A stretch of DNA of 41,584 bases from Hungatella sp. UBA3048 (GCA_002367105.1 DFCS01000007.1:81115-122698), one strand, 5' to 3'. Counted from the first letter of the stretch, positions 7,035-16,107 are shown. The notes: generated from the sequence alone by a model not told the origin. Numbers and translations are program-made.

Positions 7035-9032
7035 TTAAAAAATAAGACTTCCAATCTGAAATACCAGTACGGAAGCAGCCCAAGCCACCGCCAACTGGAA
7101 AAACACCATGCCAAGGGTCCATCTCATAGAACCCGTTTCCTTTTTAATCGTTGCCACAGCTGCAATACAAGGAGAATACAGGAGACAGAAAATCATCAGG
7201 GCATAAGCATTCACGCCGCCAAAACCAAAACCTCCAAGAATTCCTGACAGTTCCCCCATTCCTGCAGCGGAATTTATATTGTTGATCCCAAAAAGGACAG
7301 AAAAGCTTGAAACCACAACTTCCTTTGCAGAAAGCCCGGAAATAAGGGCTACTGCTATCCTCCAGTCTCCAAGGCCTGCAGGGCGGAGAACAGGTACTAA
7401 CACTCGCCCAATGGCGGCTGCAAAGCTCTTTGAAACATCCGTCACAAATCCTGACGTACCGCTGTTTAATACAAACCATAACACAATGGTCGCAAGGAAA
7501 ATGGTAGTTCCCGCCTTACCTAAATAGTCCCTGACTTTGTCCCATACATAAATCGCTACCGTTCTGCCGTTTGGTGTCTTATACTCCGGAAGCTCAATAA
7601 GCAGGGTATCCTCTTCCTCTGCCTTCGTCATCCGGTGGGTCACATAAGCGATCGTAATTGCAACCATGAGTCCGATGAGATACAGGGAATACGCTGCGAT
7701 CAAAGCATGCTTCGGGAAAAACATCTGGGAAAACAATACGTAAATAGGGAGCCTGGCAGAGCAGGACATAAAGGGGGTAATTAAAATAGTCCTCTTCCTG
7801 TCCTTTTCACTGGGAAGTGACCTGGCCGCCATAACTGCCGGAACGGTACAGCCAAACCCCAGAAGCATGGGAAGGAAGGCCTTTCCGGAAAGTCCTACCC
7901 GCCCCATGATCTCATTCATGACATAGGCAACCCTGGCCATATATCCGCTGTCTTCCAGAAAAGCAAGCGCAAGGAACAGTATGAAGATATTGGGCAGGAA
8001 GGTCAGAATTCCCCCTACTCCGGCAATAATTCCGTCTACTACCAGAGAAGTGATCCAGGCAGAGGCATGGATGCTTTCCATAAACTGCTGCATATAGGCG
8101 GAAAGCAAGCTTAATGCAATTTCAAAATACCCCTTTAAAAAATCTCCAACCGTAAAAGTCAAAAAGAAAACCAGTGCCATAATACCCAGGAAAATCGGAA
8201 GCCCTAAAAAGGGATGGGTCAAATATTCGTCGATTTTATCTGTAAACGCAGCTTTTTGTTCCTTGTTCACCAGGCATTCGTGGATGATGCTTTCTATATA
8301 ATCGTATTTCTGGTTGATAATTTCCTTCTCATAATTATGGTCAATGATATTGCTTAAATCCAGGGGATGATCATTCCAGACTTCCTCATCATATTCCAGG
8401 AACTTAATGGCATGCCATCTTAGATTATCCATCTTCCCATAATTAGCCTTTAACACAGTTTCTATTTTGGAAATTTTATTCTCAATTTTAGGCGTATAAT
8501 TTACGACCACGCCTTGAGGGCCTTCTTCATAATGATGAACCACCGCATGAAGCAAGACATCAAGCCCGGTCCGTTTTCTTGCAGAAACCGGTACCACTGG
8601 AATGGATCCCAGCATCTCAGGAAGACGATGCAAATCAATTTCCATTCCCCTGTCCTCAACGATGTCCATCATGTTAAGGGCTAAAATGACCGGCTTTTTA
8701 AGTTCCAGTAGCTGAAGGGTCAAATACAGATTTCGTTCCAGAGATGAAGCGTCAACCACGTTGATGATCACGTCTACCTCTCCGCTTTCCAGACATTTCC
8801 TTGTTACTATTTCTTCCAGGGTATAGCAGGTGAGGCTGTAGATCCCAGGAGTGTCAATGACCCGTATGGGGCGTCCCTTGTAGTTAGTCTCACCTTCCAC
8901 TCTCTCCACAGTGACACCAGGCCAGTTGGCCACCTTAAGCTTTGCTCCAGTAAATGCATTGAATAAGGTTGTTTTCCCACAATTGGGGTTTCCTACAAAC
9001 CCGACTCGAATCGTTTTGTTTTCCTTATTCAT
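7035..9032 (-). CDS. feoB: Ferrous iron transport protein B
   Basis: 665 residues from the ATG at 9032. The N-terminal G-protein domain shows G1 GNPNCGKTT (about residues 14-22), G3 DTPG and G4 NMMD. It is followed by a helical regulatory domain and a C-terminal polytopic domain with two Gate regions (GFGCTVPAVMAARSL and FMSCSARLPIYVLF). It imports Fe2+ across the cytoplasmic membrane. The open frame extends 18 codons further upstream inside feoA, but GGGAGG lies before 9032 and the start overlaps the feoA stop by 8 bp, which is the usual coupling. No separate FeoC is present. Confidence 0.97.
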   Translation of the reverse strand: MNKENKTIRVGFVGNPNCGKTTLFNAFTGAKLKVANWPGVTVERVEGETNYKGRPIRVIDTPGIYSLTCYTLEEIVTRKCLESGEVDVIINVVDASSLERNLYLTLQLLELKKPVILALNMMDIVEDRGMEIDLHRLPEMLGSIPVVPVSARKRTGLDVLLHAVVHHYEEGPQGVVVNYTPKIENKISKIETVLKANYGKMDNLRWHAIKFLEYDEEVWNDHPLDLSNIIDHNYEKEIINQKYDYIESIIHECLVNKEQKAAFTDKIDEYLTHPFLGLPIFLGIMALVFFLTFTVGDFLKGYFEIALSLLSAYMQQFMESIHASAWITSLVVDGIIAGVGGILTFLPNIFILFLALAFLEDSGYMARVAYVMNEIMGRVGLSGKAFLPMLLGFGCTVPAVMAARSLPSEKDRKRTILITPFMSCSARLPIYVLFSQMFFPKHALIAAYSLYLIGLMVAITIAYVTHRMTKAEEEDTLLIELPEYKTPNGRTVAIYVWDKVRDYLGKAGTTIFLATIVLWFVLNSGTSGFVTDVSKSFAAAIGRVLVPVLRPAGLGDWRIAVALISGLSAKEVVVSSFSVLFGINNINSAAGMGELSGILGGFGFGGVNAYALMIFCLLYSPCIAAVATIKKETGSMRWTLGMVFFQLAVAWAASVLVFQIGSLIF

Positions 9033-9258
9033 TGTTCGCAGCCTCCCTGATTTCAATTCCTTCCGATATCCTTCTTCCAAGAGCAAGGCGGGTACCCCTG
9101 ACCTTGATAATCACAGTACCGCTTCCCTTCTTATTCATCAGGGTAACAGGCGTCAGCTCATTAACTCCAAGAGCCTCCAGACGTCTTGTGATGGCATCCT
9201 TTACCATCACGCTGTAAACGATGTAGGTTTTTCCGATTTCTCCTTCATGCAGCTTCAT
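9025..9258 (-). CDS. feoA: Ferrous iron transport protein A
   Basis: 77 residues, an SH3-like FeoA: MKLHEGEIGKTYIVYSV, RRLEALGVNELTPVTLMNKKGSGTVIIKVRG, ALGRRISEGIEI. The start chosen (9258) follows AGAGGAGATTATT; ten upstream codons in frame have no ribosome site. FeoA docks on FeoB and supports Fe2+ uptake. First gene of the feoAB operon, under a Fur-box promoter. Confidence 0.95.
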   Translation of the reverse strand: MKLHEGEIGKTYIVYSVMVKDAITRRLEALGVNELTPVTLMNKKGSGTVIIKVRGTRLALGRRISEGIEIREAANNE

Positions 9259-9332
9259 AATAATCTCCTCTGGATGCAGCCATTTCATGCCGATGGCGTT
9301 CTAAGACTCCTGCCTTAGATGCATCCATTGAG

Positions 9333-9361
9333 ATTTTACTCTTATTGAGAATCATTGTCAA
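9333..9361 (-). promoter_or_regulatory. feoAB promoter with embedded Fur box
   Basis: On the minus strand -35 TTGACA (9356-9361), a 17-bp spacer and -10 TAAAAT (9333-9338). A 15-bp 7-1-7 Fur-type site TGAGAATCATTGTCA (9346-9360) overlaps the -35 and spacer; it differs from TGATAATNATTATCA at two positions. Iron-loaded Fur would block the promoter. The leader also has a 6-bp stem (TCTAAG/CTTAGA near 9300-9320). Confidence 0.8.
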
Positions 9362-9396
9362 TACCATTCATCTGTTCCAGCAACATTTTTATTTCT

Positions 9397-11382
9397 TTAT
9401 TCTTCCATCTCCTGAAGCATCTTTTTAACCTGAACCATCCGGTCACGCAGCTTCGCGGCTTCCTCAAAGTTAAGTTCTGCCGCTGCCTGGTGCATCTTCT
9501 TCGTAAGCTCCTTGGCAAGCTTTTCCAGTTCCTTGACATCCATGGATTCCGGATCCTTCTTAAAGTCCTTCTCATCCTCAATAGCTGCCTTTGAGATTGC
9601 AATGAGGTCGCGAACCGACTTTTTGATGGTAGTAGGAGTAATTCCATGTTCTTCATTATAGCGCTGCTGAATGGCTCTTCTTCGGTTGGTCTCCTCAATC
9701 GCCACACGCATGGAATCCGTTACCTTATCTGCATACATGATTACATGGCCTTCTGAGTTTCTGGCCGCCCTTCCAACAGTCTGGATCAGGGATGTCTCCG
9801 AGCGGAGAAATCCTTCCTTATCCGCATCCAGAATGGCCACCAGGGTGATCTCCGGAATATCAAGGCCCTCACGCAGCAGGTTGATTCCCACCAGCACATC
9901 AAACACATCCAGACGCATGTCCCGGATAATTTCGGATCGCTCCAGGGTATCAATGTCGGAGTGAAGATATTTTATCCGGATTCCCACTTCTCTCATATAA
10001 TCGGTCAGATCCTCGGCCATACGCTTGGTCAGGGTTGTGATCAGCACTTTATTTTTCTTTGCTACTTCCTTATTCACCTCGGAAACCAGGTCATCAATCT
10101 GCCCTTCCACCGGCCGGACATCGATTTCAGGGTCAAGAAGTCCAGTCGGCCGGATGATCTGCTCCACTCTTAAAAGCTCATGCTCTGCCTCGTAAACGGA
10201 GGGTGTGGCGGAAACGAACATCATCTGATTGATCTTGGATTCAAATTCCTCAAAATTCAATGGCCTGTTATCAAGGGCTGACGGCAGGCGGAAGCCGAAA
10301 TTAACAAGCGTTGTCTTTCTGGAACGGTCTCCTGCAAACATGCCCCGTACCTGAGGCAGGGTGATGTGGGATTCATCTACCATGATCAGAAAATCCTCCG
10401 GAAAATAATCAATCAGAGTACAGGGCGGCTCTCCCTGCTTGCTTCCGACCAAATGTCTGGAATAGTTTTCGATTCCGGAACAAAAGCCGGTTTCCTTCAT
10501 CATCTCCACATCAAAATTCGTCCGTTCCGAGATCCTCTGTGCCTCTAACAGCTTGTCTTCGCTCTTAAAATAAGCCACCTGCTCCTTTAGTTCATCCAGG
10601 ATGGTCTGAGCGGCCCGCTCCATTTTCTCCCTGGACACAACGTAATGGGAAGCCGGAAATATGGCCACATGCCCCAGATCTGCCCGGATCTCTCCTGTCA
10701 GGGTATCTATCTCTGTAATGCGTTCCACTTCGTCACCAAAGAACTCGATCCGGTATGCCTCACTGCCGGAATAGGCCGGGAATATCTCCACCACATCTCC
10801 TCTTACCCGGAAGGTCCCGCGCCGGAAATCCATATCATTCCGGTCATACTGGATATCGATCAGCTTATGGACCACTTCATCCCGGTCCTTTATCATGCCA
10901 GGCCTTAAGGAAATAACCATTTCCTTATAATCGATGGGGCTTCCCAAGCCGTAAATACAGGAAACCGATGCAACGATGATCACATCGCTCCGCTCCGAAA
11001 GAGCAGCCGTGGCCGAATGCCGCAGCTTATCAATCTCATCGTTAATCGCCGAATCCTTCTCAATATAGGTATCCGTAGAAGGCACGTAAGCCTCCGGCTG
11101 GTAATAATCGTAATAGGAAACAAAGTACTCTACCGCATTCTCAGGAAAAAATTCCTTGAACTCACTGTAAAGCTGGGCTGCAAGCGTCTTATTATGAGCA
11201 ATGATGAGAGTGGGCCTTTGCAGCTTATGGATTACATTTGCCATGGTAAACGTCTTTCCAGAGCCGGTAACTCCCAATAAAGTCTGGAATTGATTGCCCT
11301 CTTTGAATCCTTTCACAAGCTGGTCAATAGCCTCGGGCTGGTCACCGGTAGGAGCATATTCTGAATGTAATTTAAAGTCCAT
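9397..11382 (-). CDS. uvrB: Excinuclease ABC subunit B
   Basis: 661 residues, family length. Walker A GVTGSGKT (about residues 37-44), the beta-hairpin YYDYYQPEAYVPSTDTYIEK, helicase motifs (MVDESH, FVSATPS, TLTKRMAEDL, GINLLREGLDIPE, QTVGRAARN) and a C-terminal UVR domain (ELEKLAKELTKKMHQAAAELNFEEAAKLRD) that contacts UvrC. It verifies lesions and loads UvrC in nucleotide excision repair. The start follows GGAGGTGAAATAATC; twelve upstream codons are untranslated leader. uvrA is not directly downstream here; feoAB is. A LexA-type box lies upstream. Confidence 0.98.
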   Translation of the reverse strand: MDFKLHSEYAPTGDQPEAIDQLVKGFKEGNQFQTLLGVTGSGKTFTMANVIHKLQRPTLIIAHNKTLAAQLYSEFKEFFPENAVEYFVSYYDYYQPEAYVPSTDTYIEKDSAINDEIDKLRHSATAALSERSDVIIVASVSCIYGLGSPIDYKEMVISLRPGMIKDRDEVVHKLIDIQYDRNDMDFRRGTFRVRGDVVEIFPAYSGSEAYRIEFFGDEVERITEIDTLTGEIRADLGHVAIFPASHYVVSREKMERAAQTILDELKEQVAYFKSEDKLLEAQRISERTNFDVEMMKETGFCSGIENYSRHLVGSKQGEPPCTLIDYFPEDFLIMVDESHITLPQVRGMFAGDRSRKTTLVNFGFRLPSALDNRPLNFEEFESKINQMMFVSATPSVYEAEHELLRVEQIIRPTGLLDPEIDVRPVEGQIDDLVSEVNKEVAKKNKVLITTLTKRMAEDLTDYMREVGIRIKYLHSDIDTLERSEIIRDMRLDVFDVLVGINLLREGLDIPEITLVAILDADKEGFLRSETSLIQTVGRAARNSEGHVIMYADKVTDSMRVAIEETNRRRAIQQRYNEEHGITPTTIKKSVRDLIAISKAAIEDEKDFKKDPESMDVKELEKLAKELTKKMHQAAAELNFEEAAKLRDRMVQVKKMLQEMEE

Positions 11383-11456
11383 GATTATTTCACCTCCAAC
11401 AATGTCTATCTCTGTCAATTATAACATATGGCCGTAAAAAAGTATAGCGAAACAGG

Positions 11457-11468
11457 GAACGTCTGTTC
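11457..11468 (-). promoter_or_regulatory. LexA (SOS) box upstream of uvrB
   Basis: GAAC-GTCT-GTTC matches the two half-sites of the Firmicute SOS box (CGAACnnnnGTTCG) without the outer C/G. It lies about 75 bp upstream of the uvrB start and upstream of a minus-strand TATAAT near 11420. uvrB is a standard LexA target. The divergent aldolase gene starts 73 bp on the other side. Confidence 0.7.
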
Positions 11469-11500
11469 TTTTAGTATTGTAATTCTCCTTCTTTTAGTAT
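11466..11500. repeat. Two 12-bp direct repeats upstream of the aldolase-like gene
   Basis: TTCTTTTAGTAT occurs at 11466-11477 and again at 11489-11500, 23 bp apart, which is about two helical turns. The first copy overlaps the LexA half-site. The spacing suggests a protein-binding site, but the factor is unknown. Confidence 0.45.
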
Positions 11501-11540
11501 ATCATACATCCTATACTATGAAACAGCAGGAGGACTATTT

Positions 11541-12563
11541 ATGTACAGTTTTAATAATGACTATAGCGAAGGTGCTCATCCAAAGATATTAGAAGCCATG
11601 ATCAATGGCAACTTAATCCAAAAAACCGGATACGGACTGGATGATAACTGCAGCAGTGCCCGTGCCCTAATCAGAAAGGAAATCGGCAGAGAAGATGCAG
11701 ATATCCATTTTATTGTAGGCGGCACCCAGACCAATCTGATCACCATCGGTACGGCCCTGCGCCCCTGGCAGGCAGTCATTTCCACGGATAAGGGTCATAT
11801 AAACGTTCATGAGACAGGAGCCATTGAAGCCACCGGGCATAAGGTCTTAGCCATGCCAAGCAAAGACGGAAAGCTGACTCCTGCCCATATTCAGAAAGCA
11901 CTGGATCTTCACACCGATGAACACATGGTACAGCCGAAAATGGTCTATATCTCCAACTCAACAGAGATCGGCACCCAATACAGCAAATCAGAGCTGGAAG
12001 CGCTTCACCATATCTGCCGCCAGAAGGGACTGTACCTGTTTTTAGACGGAGCGCGCCTTGGGGCGGCGCTCACAAGTTCTGTGAATAATTTAACATTACA
12101 GGATATTGCAAGGCTTACCGATGTATTTTATATTGGCGGAACAAAAGGAGGCGCGTTATTTGGAGAAGCCCTGGTGATCTGCCATCAGGATTTAAAGCCG
12201 GATTTCCGGTTTATGGTAAAGCAGCGGGGAGCCATGCTGGCCAAGGGCTGGCTCTTAGGGATCCAGTTTGAAGAGCTGTTTTCCAACAACCTCTTCTATG
12301 ATTTAGCCTCTCACTCAAATGAGATGGCAGCCATCCTGAGAAAAGGCATTGAGGCATGCGGATATTCCTTTTACTCTGATTCCATGACAAACCAGCTTTT
12401 CCCCATCCTTCCTGACAAGGTGATCGCAAAGCTGGAAAAAGACTTCCTCTTTTCTGTTCAGGAGCGGATCGATGACAGCCATACCGCCATCCGGCTGGTT
12501 ACCTCCTGGGCTACCAGCGAAGAAGCATGCCGCCGGTTTGTCAGTCTTCTGGAAACATGCTGA
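11541..12563 (+). CDS. Threonine aldolase / beta-eliminating lyase family PLP enzyme
   Basis: 340 residues, PLP fold type I. FNNDYSEGAHPKILEAM matches the N-terminus of low-specificity L-threonine aldolases. FLDGARLGAAL gives the cofactor Asp (about 169) and Arg, and YIGGTKGGALFGEA holds the PLP lysine (about 202). Such enzymes split L-threonine or L-allo-threonine into glycine and acetaldehyde; some relatives act on other beta-hydroxy amino acids. AGGAGG site 8 nt upstream. It stands alone on the plus strand, between uvrB and ctpA, inside an otherwise minus-strand cluster. Confidence 0.9.
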   Translation: MYSFNNDYSEGAHPKILEAMINGNLIQKTGYGLDDNCSSARALIRKEIGREDADIHFIVGGTQTNLITIGTALRPWQAVISTDKGHINVHETGAIEATGHKVLAMPSKDGKLTPAHIQKALDLHTDEHMVQPKMVYISNSTEIGTQYSKSELEALHHICRQKGLYLFLDGARLGAALTSSVNNLTLQDIARLTDVFYIGGTKGGALFGEALVICHQDLKPDFRFMVKQRGAMLAKGWLLGIQFEELFSNNLFYDLASHSNEMAAILRKGIEACGYSFYSDSMTNQLFPILPDKVIAKLEKDFLFSVQERIDDSHTAIRLVTSWATSEEACRRFVSLLETC

Positions 12564-12618
12564 TAGAAGAAACACACGAAGTAAAACAGTCCACAAAATA
12601 AAGCAGCTTATGAAATAA

Positions 12619-12672
12619 AGAGCCCTCTATGGCCAGCATTTAAATAGCCGGCCAAAGAAGGCTTTTTCCTTT
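12619..12672. terminator. Bidirectional terminator between the convergent aldolase gene and ctpA
   Basis: An imperfect long hairpin, with AAAGAGCC pairing with GGCTTTTT at the base and GGCC/GGCC in the middle around an AT loop, sits between two converging genes with an A-run on one side and a T-run on the other. Confidence 0.7.
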
Positions 12673-12689
12673 TACTATCTAGTTAAAAT

Positions 12690-13994
12690 CTAACGATTTT
12701 GATTCAGCACTTTTATAGCTTCCGCAAGCTGGTTATCTTCGCTATGCTCTATTTTGATCTTTGTTTTTAACTCTTCTATTAAATCAACGGTAACATCAGG
12801 CTCCAATCCTTTTCCATGGAGGTCAAAGCCGCTTGGCGTATAGTAATGAGCCACAGTCATCTTAATAGCAGTACCATGGTCAAGAGGAAACAGTGTCTGG
12901 ACGATTCCTTTTCCAAAGGTTTTTGTTCCCACCAGTTCCGCCCTTCCGTAAGCCTTAAGCGCTCCGGAAAATACTTCGGAGGCACTGGCGGACTGACCAT
13001 TGACTAAAACTGCCATGGGGATATCTACCTTATGGCCGTCAGAAGCGTAATACTGCTCTCCTTCTCCGTTCTTATCTGCCATATATACCAGGAGCGTTTT
13101 ATTCTTCTTGGTTTTAACCAGGTTGGGATTTTCAATTACCAGATCGTCCGGAAGAATGTAATCCAGCATGGAAACCACCGAATCCACAACTCCACCAGGA
13201 TTGTTTCTCAAATCCACGATCATCTTTTCCATACCCTGTTTTTCCAGATCATCAATGGCACTCTTAAACTGACCTGCTGTAACCGTATCAAACTGACTGA
13301 CCGATATATATCCGATATTATCCGCCAGCATTTCATGCTCCACCGTAGGAACTGTGATCTGACGGCGCTCCATCGTCATATCAATGTAGGCTCCGGTATC
13401 CGGACGAAGAACTGTGACGATAACCGACGTTCCTTCTGCCCCTTTGATATGATCCTTTACCACCAGCTCCAGATCCATACCGGTCATTTCCTCATCGCCC
13501 ACCTTGTAGATCAAGTCGCCGGGCTGCATTCCTGCCTCAGCCCCTGGTGTTCCTTCAAAGACCTTGGTCACCGTAATGATTCCAGTTGCAGCACTCTGGC
13601 TGACCATGACTCCGATTCCGCAATATTCTCCAGCCGTATCCTCTACTAACTTCTCATACTCGTCTGCGGTATAGTAGACCGTATAAGGATCCTCAAGTCC
13701 ATACAGCATTCCCTTGTATATCCAGTCTTCCACATTTTTCGTATCTTCATTAAAGAGATAATACTTATCGATCACGCTCTGAATCGTCTGTATTTTGGCT
13801 ACGATCCGGTTCATATCCAGGTTGCCTTCCTGGTTTTCTGCCTGAGCTGATTCGGCCGCCTGACCCTTTCCGTCGATTGCAGCCCTGCCAATCAGAAAGA
13901 TCCCCAAAGACATCCCCACAATAACAAGACCTGCCAATGTGGTCAGAAGCGCTCCTACTAGGGCGCCTTTCCAAAATTTATTCTTACTTTCCAC
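12690..13994 (-). CDS. S41 family C-terminal processing peptidase
   Basis: 434 residues. One N-terminal transmembrane helix (about 10-37), a PDZ domain (about 125-200, GIGVMVSQ and GAEAGMQPGDLIYKVGD), then the S41 protease domain with DLRNNPGGVV, SASASE (nucleophile Ser about 337) and GTKTFGKGIVQ (Lys about 362), the Ser/Lys dyad 25 residues apart as in Prc/CtpA. It acts outside the membrane, trimming envelope proteins at their C-termini. The start codon is GTG with AGGAGA upstream. It lies downstream of ftsEX and the decayed M23 peptidase, an arrangement common in clostridia. Confidence 0.95.
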   Translation of the reverse strand: MESKNKFWKGALVGALLTTLAGLVIVGMSLGIFLIGRAAIDGKGQAAESAQAENQEGNLDMNRIVAKIQTIQSVIDKYYLFNEDTKNVEDWIYKGMLYGLEDPYTVYYTADEYEKLVEDTAGEYCGIGVMVSQSAATGIITVTKVFEGTPGAEAGMQPGDLIYKVGDEEMTGMDLELVVKDHIKGAEGTSVIVTVLRPDTGAYIDMTMERRQITVPTVEHEMLADNIGYISVSQFDTVTAGQFKSAIDDLEKQGMEKMIVDLRNNPGGVVDSVVSMLDYILPDDLVIENPNLVKTKKNKTLLVYMADKNGEGEQYYASDGHKVDIPMAVLVNGQSASASEVFSGALKAYGRAELVGTKTFGKGIVQTLFPLDHGTAIKMTVAHYYTPSGFDLHGKGLEPDVTVDLIEELKTKIKIEHSEDNQLAEAIKVLNQNR

Positions 13995-14042
13995 TGTTAT
14001 TCTCCTATCTAGCTCTTTATGGGCTTGCGCATTTCACCGGAT

Positions 14043-14522
14043 TTACATGGAAGCTGTCTGCCTGATCTCAAAATGGAGATAAGTTCCTGTGGAATATCCA
14101 GTATAACCCACATTTGCAATTACCTGCCCCTGCCATACTTCCCGCTTAACCAATAACCGAAAACGGTGCATACAAACGGCATAAACTTCTCCGCCAAAAG
14201 AGATTGTGATATATGCCGGCAGAATAACTGTATGTAGATATGGCCGATTCCGGCGTTAATATCCGTAATGTTCCGGTTTAACACGGGCAGAGCCATATAA
14301 ATTTAATATTCCCCATACCAACCGTATTATACGTTTTTCCAGCCTGCTTCGCTGCAGCAAAGGCTTTTCGGCTCAGAAAAGCTCTCTGGCGGGCCCCAAT
14401 TTGTTTTCCGTAACTGGAAAGCTGAGAATTTTTCCTTGGCCGGATATCACTCTCCGGCATTTTTCTATCATATGCAGCAATGCTGCCAATATATTCCACG
14501 TTCAAAAGTTGGAATTCAGCCC
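14043..14522 (-). pseudogene. Decayed M23 (LytM/EnvC-type) peptidoglycan peptidase
   Basis: The space between ftsX and ctpA holds a broken M23 domain. Near the 3' end one frame reads VWQGQVIANVGYTGYSTGTYLHFEIRQ, the hallmark GQVIAxVGxTGxSTGxHLHFE block, but the first His of HLHFE is Tyr. Upstream the reading shifts frame: a second frame has DINAGIG (the zinc-binding HxGxDI region, with its His-Tyr in another frame), a third has NTVGMGNIKFIW followed by a stop where FIWPxPG is expected. A short remnant of the coiled coil (SYGKQIGARQRAFLSRKAFAAAKQAG) remains, and most of the N-terminal half and signal peptide are gone. At least two frameshifts, internal stops and a lost ligand make activity very unlikely. 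Confidence 0.82.
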
Positions 14523-15431
14523 TTATACTTTTAAATGCTTCCGGATAGTAAAGAAGCTCACAAAAAAACCGATTCCAACGCCAAGGGCCAGCGCCGTTGC
14601 CGTCATGTAGGGGAATATGGCTTCCACCGGAAGGAACTGAAACAGCCCGGATAAGATGCTGAACTTTGTGATCACATATCCAACCGCGGACCGGTATAAA
14701 AAATAAATAGATACCAGAGGAATGCAGGCGCCCACCAGTCCTATGATAACTCCTTCCACCACAAAGGGGGCCCGGATCATATAGTTGGTGGCGCCAATTA
14801 ATTTCATGATCTCGTTTTCACTCTTCCGGAAGGCCGCTGCCACTGAAATGGTATTGCTGATCAGGAATATGGCCACAGCCAATAAGACGCCAATGACCAG
14901 AATGGAAAGAACTCCGATCACCTTGCTTAAACTATTCATTCCTTCTGCTGCGGTTTTGGAATAATTGACCTTCCTGACACCGTCGATGCTTTTCAGCCAG
15001 TCAACAACCTGGTCCTGATCCACCAGATCCTTTAAAAATATGGTATAAGAAGCTAAATTGGCCAGCGGGTTGTCCTCTTCAAATCCTTCTGCAAGGTCCT
15101 GCATATCCCCGAAGTATTCCTGCTTAAATTCCTCCCATGCATCCTCCGCCGAAGTGTATGTTACTTCCTTTACATCGTCTCTGGCTTTGATCTTATTTCC
15201 GATTTCCTTGATCTTATTCGCGTCCAGCCCATCATCAAAAAACACCGTGATTCCCACTGTGCCTTCCGTATTCTTAATCACATGTTGTACGTTAATAACA
15301 ATAGAAAAAAACAGGCAGAACAAAAAAATGCAGGCGGAAACCGTTGCAATGGACGCCAGGGAAAACAAAATGTTCCTGCATATATTATTTACACCTTGTT
15401 TCAGGCAATACCAAAACGTACTAATTCTCAT
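14523..15431 (-). CDS. ftsX: Cell-division ABC transporter permease-like protein FtsX
   Basis: 302 residues. Four transmembrane helices in FtsX order: one near residues 20-45, then a large extracellular domain (about 50-165, ITVFFDDGLDANKIKEIGNKI, WLKSIDGVRKVNY), then three C-terminal helices (IGVLSILVIGVLLAVAIFLISNTI, VVEGVIIGLVGACIPLVSIYFL, ATALALGVGIGFFVSFFTI). FRKSENEIMKLIGATNYMIRAPFVVEG is the typical cytoplasmic coupling loop. FtsX relays FtsE ATP hydrolysis to an extracellular peptidoglycan hydrolase. Starts 11 bp inside the ftsE end. Its usual M23 partner immediately downstream is a pseudogene. Confidence 0.96.
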   Translation of the reverse strand: MRISTFWYCLKQGVNNICRNILFSLASIATVSACIFLFCLFFSIVINVQHVIKNTEGTVGITVFFDDGLDANKIKEIGNKIKARDDVKEVTYTSAEDAWEEFKQEYFGDMQDLAEGFEEDNPLANLASYTIFLKDLVDQDQVVDWLKSIDGVRKVNYSKTAAEGMNSLSKVIGVLSILVIGVLLAVAIFLISNTISVAAAFRKSENEIMKLIGATNYMIRAPFVVEGVIIGLVGACIPLVSIYFLYRSAVGYVITKFSILSGLFQFLPVEAIFPYMTATALALGVGIGFFVSFFTIRKHLKV

Positions 15432-16107
15432 ATGTATAACCGCCTTTTTTCTCGTCGCTTATGATGGTTCCACGGTCCATCACAATCACCCGTTTTTTCA
15501 TCCGGTCTACGATCTCCTGGCTATGGGTGACAACAATCACCGTTGTTCCCAGCTTATTAACCTCATTTAATAGCTTCATGATCTCCATGGAGTTGTGCCC
15601 ATCCAGATTTCCGGTAGGTTCGTCAGCCAACAGAATTTCAGGACGGTTAATTAAAGCCCTGGCAATGGCGACACGCTGCTGCTCACCGCCGGATAACTGC
15701 TGAGGAAAAAACTTGTATTTTGAAGAAAGTCCCACCATCTTTAACATGGCGGGAACCGACTCTCTTATGCTTCTTGTGGATGCTCCGATTACCCGCTGCG
15801 CAAAGGCTACATTTTCGTAGACATTCCGGTCCTTTAACAGACGGAAATCCTGGAAAACCATGCCAAGCTTCCGCCGGTATTTGGGAATGAAGCCTCTGGG
15901 CATCTTGCTTAGATTCATATCATTCACAACTATTTTACCGGAGGTAGGTTCCACTTCTTTTAACAGCATTTTTAAAAGCGTGGATTTGCCTGAACCGCTG
16001 CGGCCAATGATAAAAACGAATTCCCCGTCCTCAATGGTCATGCTGACATTACGCAGCGCCTTATTCCCGGCTTCATATGTTTTGCTTACATTCCATAGTT
16101 CAATCAT
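15421..16107 (-). CDS. ftsE: Cell-division ATP-binding protein FtsE
   Basis: 228 residues, a single ABC ATPase: Walker A GRSGSGKST (about 36-44), Q-loop VFQDFRLL, signature LSGGEQQR, Walker B ILLADEPTGNLD, H-loop VTHS. DFRLLKDRNVYENVAFAQRV is characteristic of FtsE. It works with FtsX at the division or elongation site to switch on cell-wall hydrolases. GAGGACTGAA precedes the ATG. Confidence 0.97.
   Translation of the reverse strand: MIELWNVSKTYEAGNKALRNVSMTIEDGEFVFIIGRSGSGKSTLLKMLLKEVEPTSGKIVVNDMNLSKMPRGFIPKYRRKLGMVFQDFRLLKDRNVYENVAFAQRVIGASTRSIRESVPAMLKMVGLSSKYKFFPQQLSGGEQQRVAIARALINRPEILLADEPTGNLDGHNSMEIMKLLNEVNKLGTTVIVVTHSQEIVDRMKKRVIVMDRGTIISDEKKGGYTYEN

Noticed and set aside
14278..14505. 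Independent 75-codon gene between ftsX and ctpA
   Set aside because: Its sequence matches the linker and FIW start of an M23 peptidase that continues in other frames, so it is part of the pseudogene.
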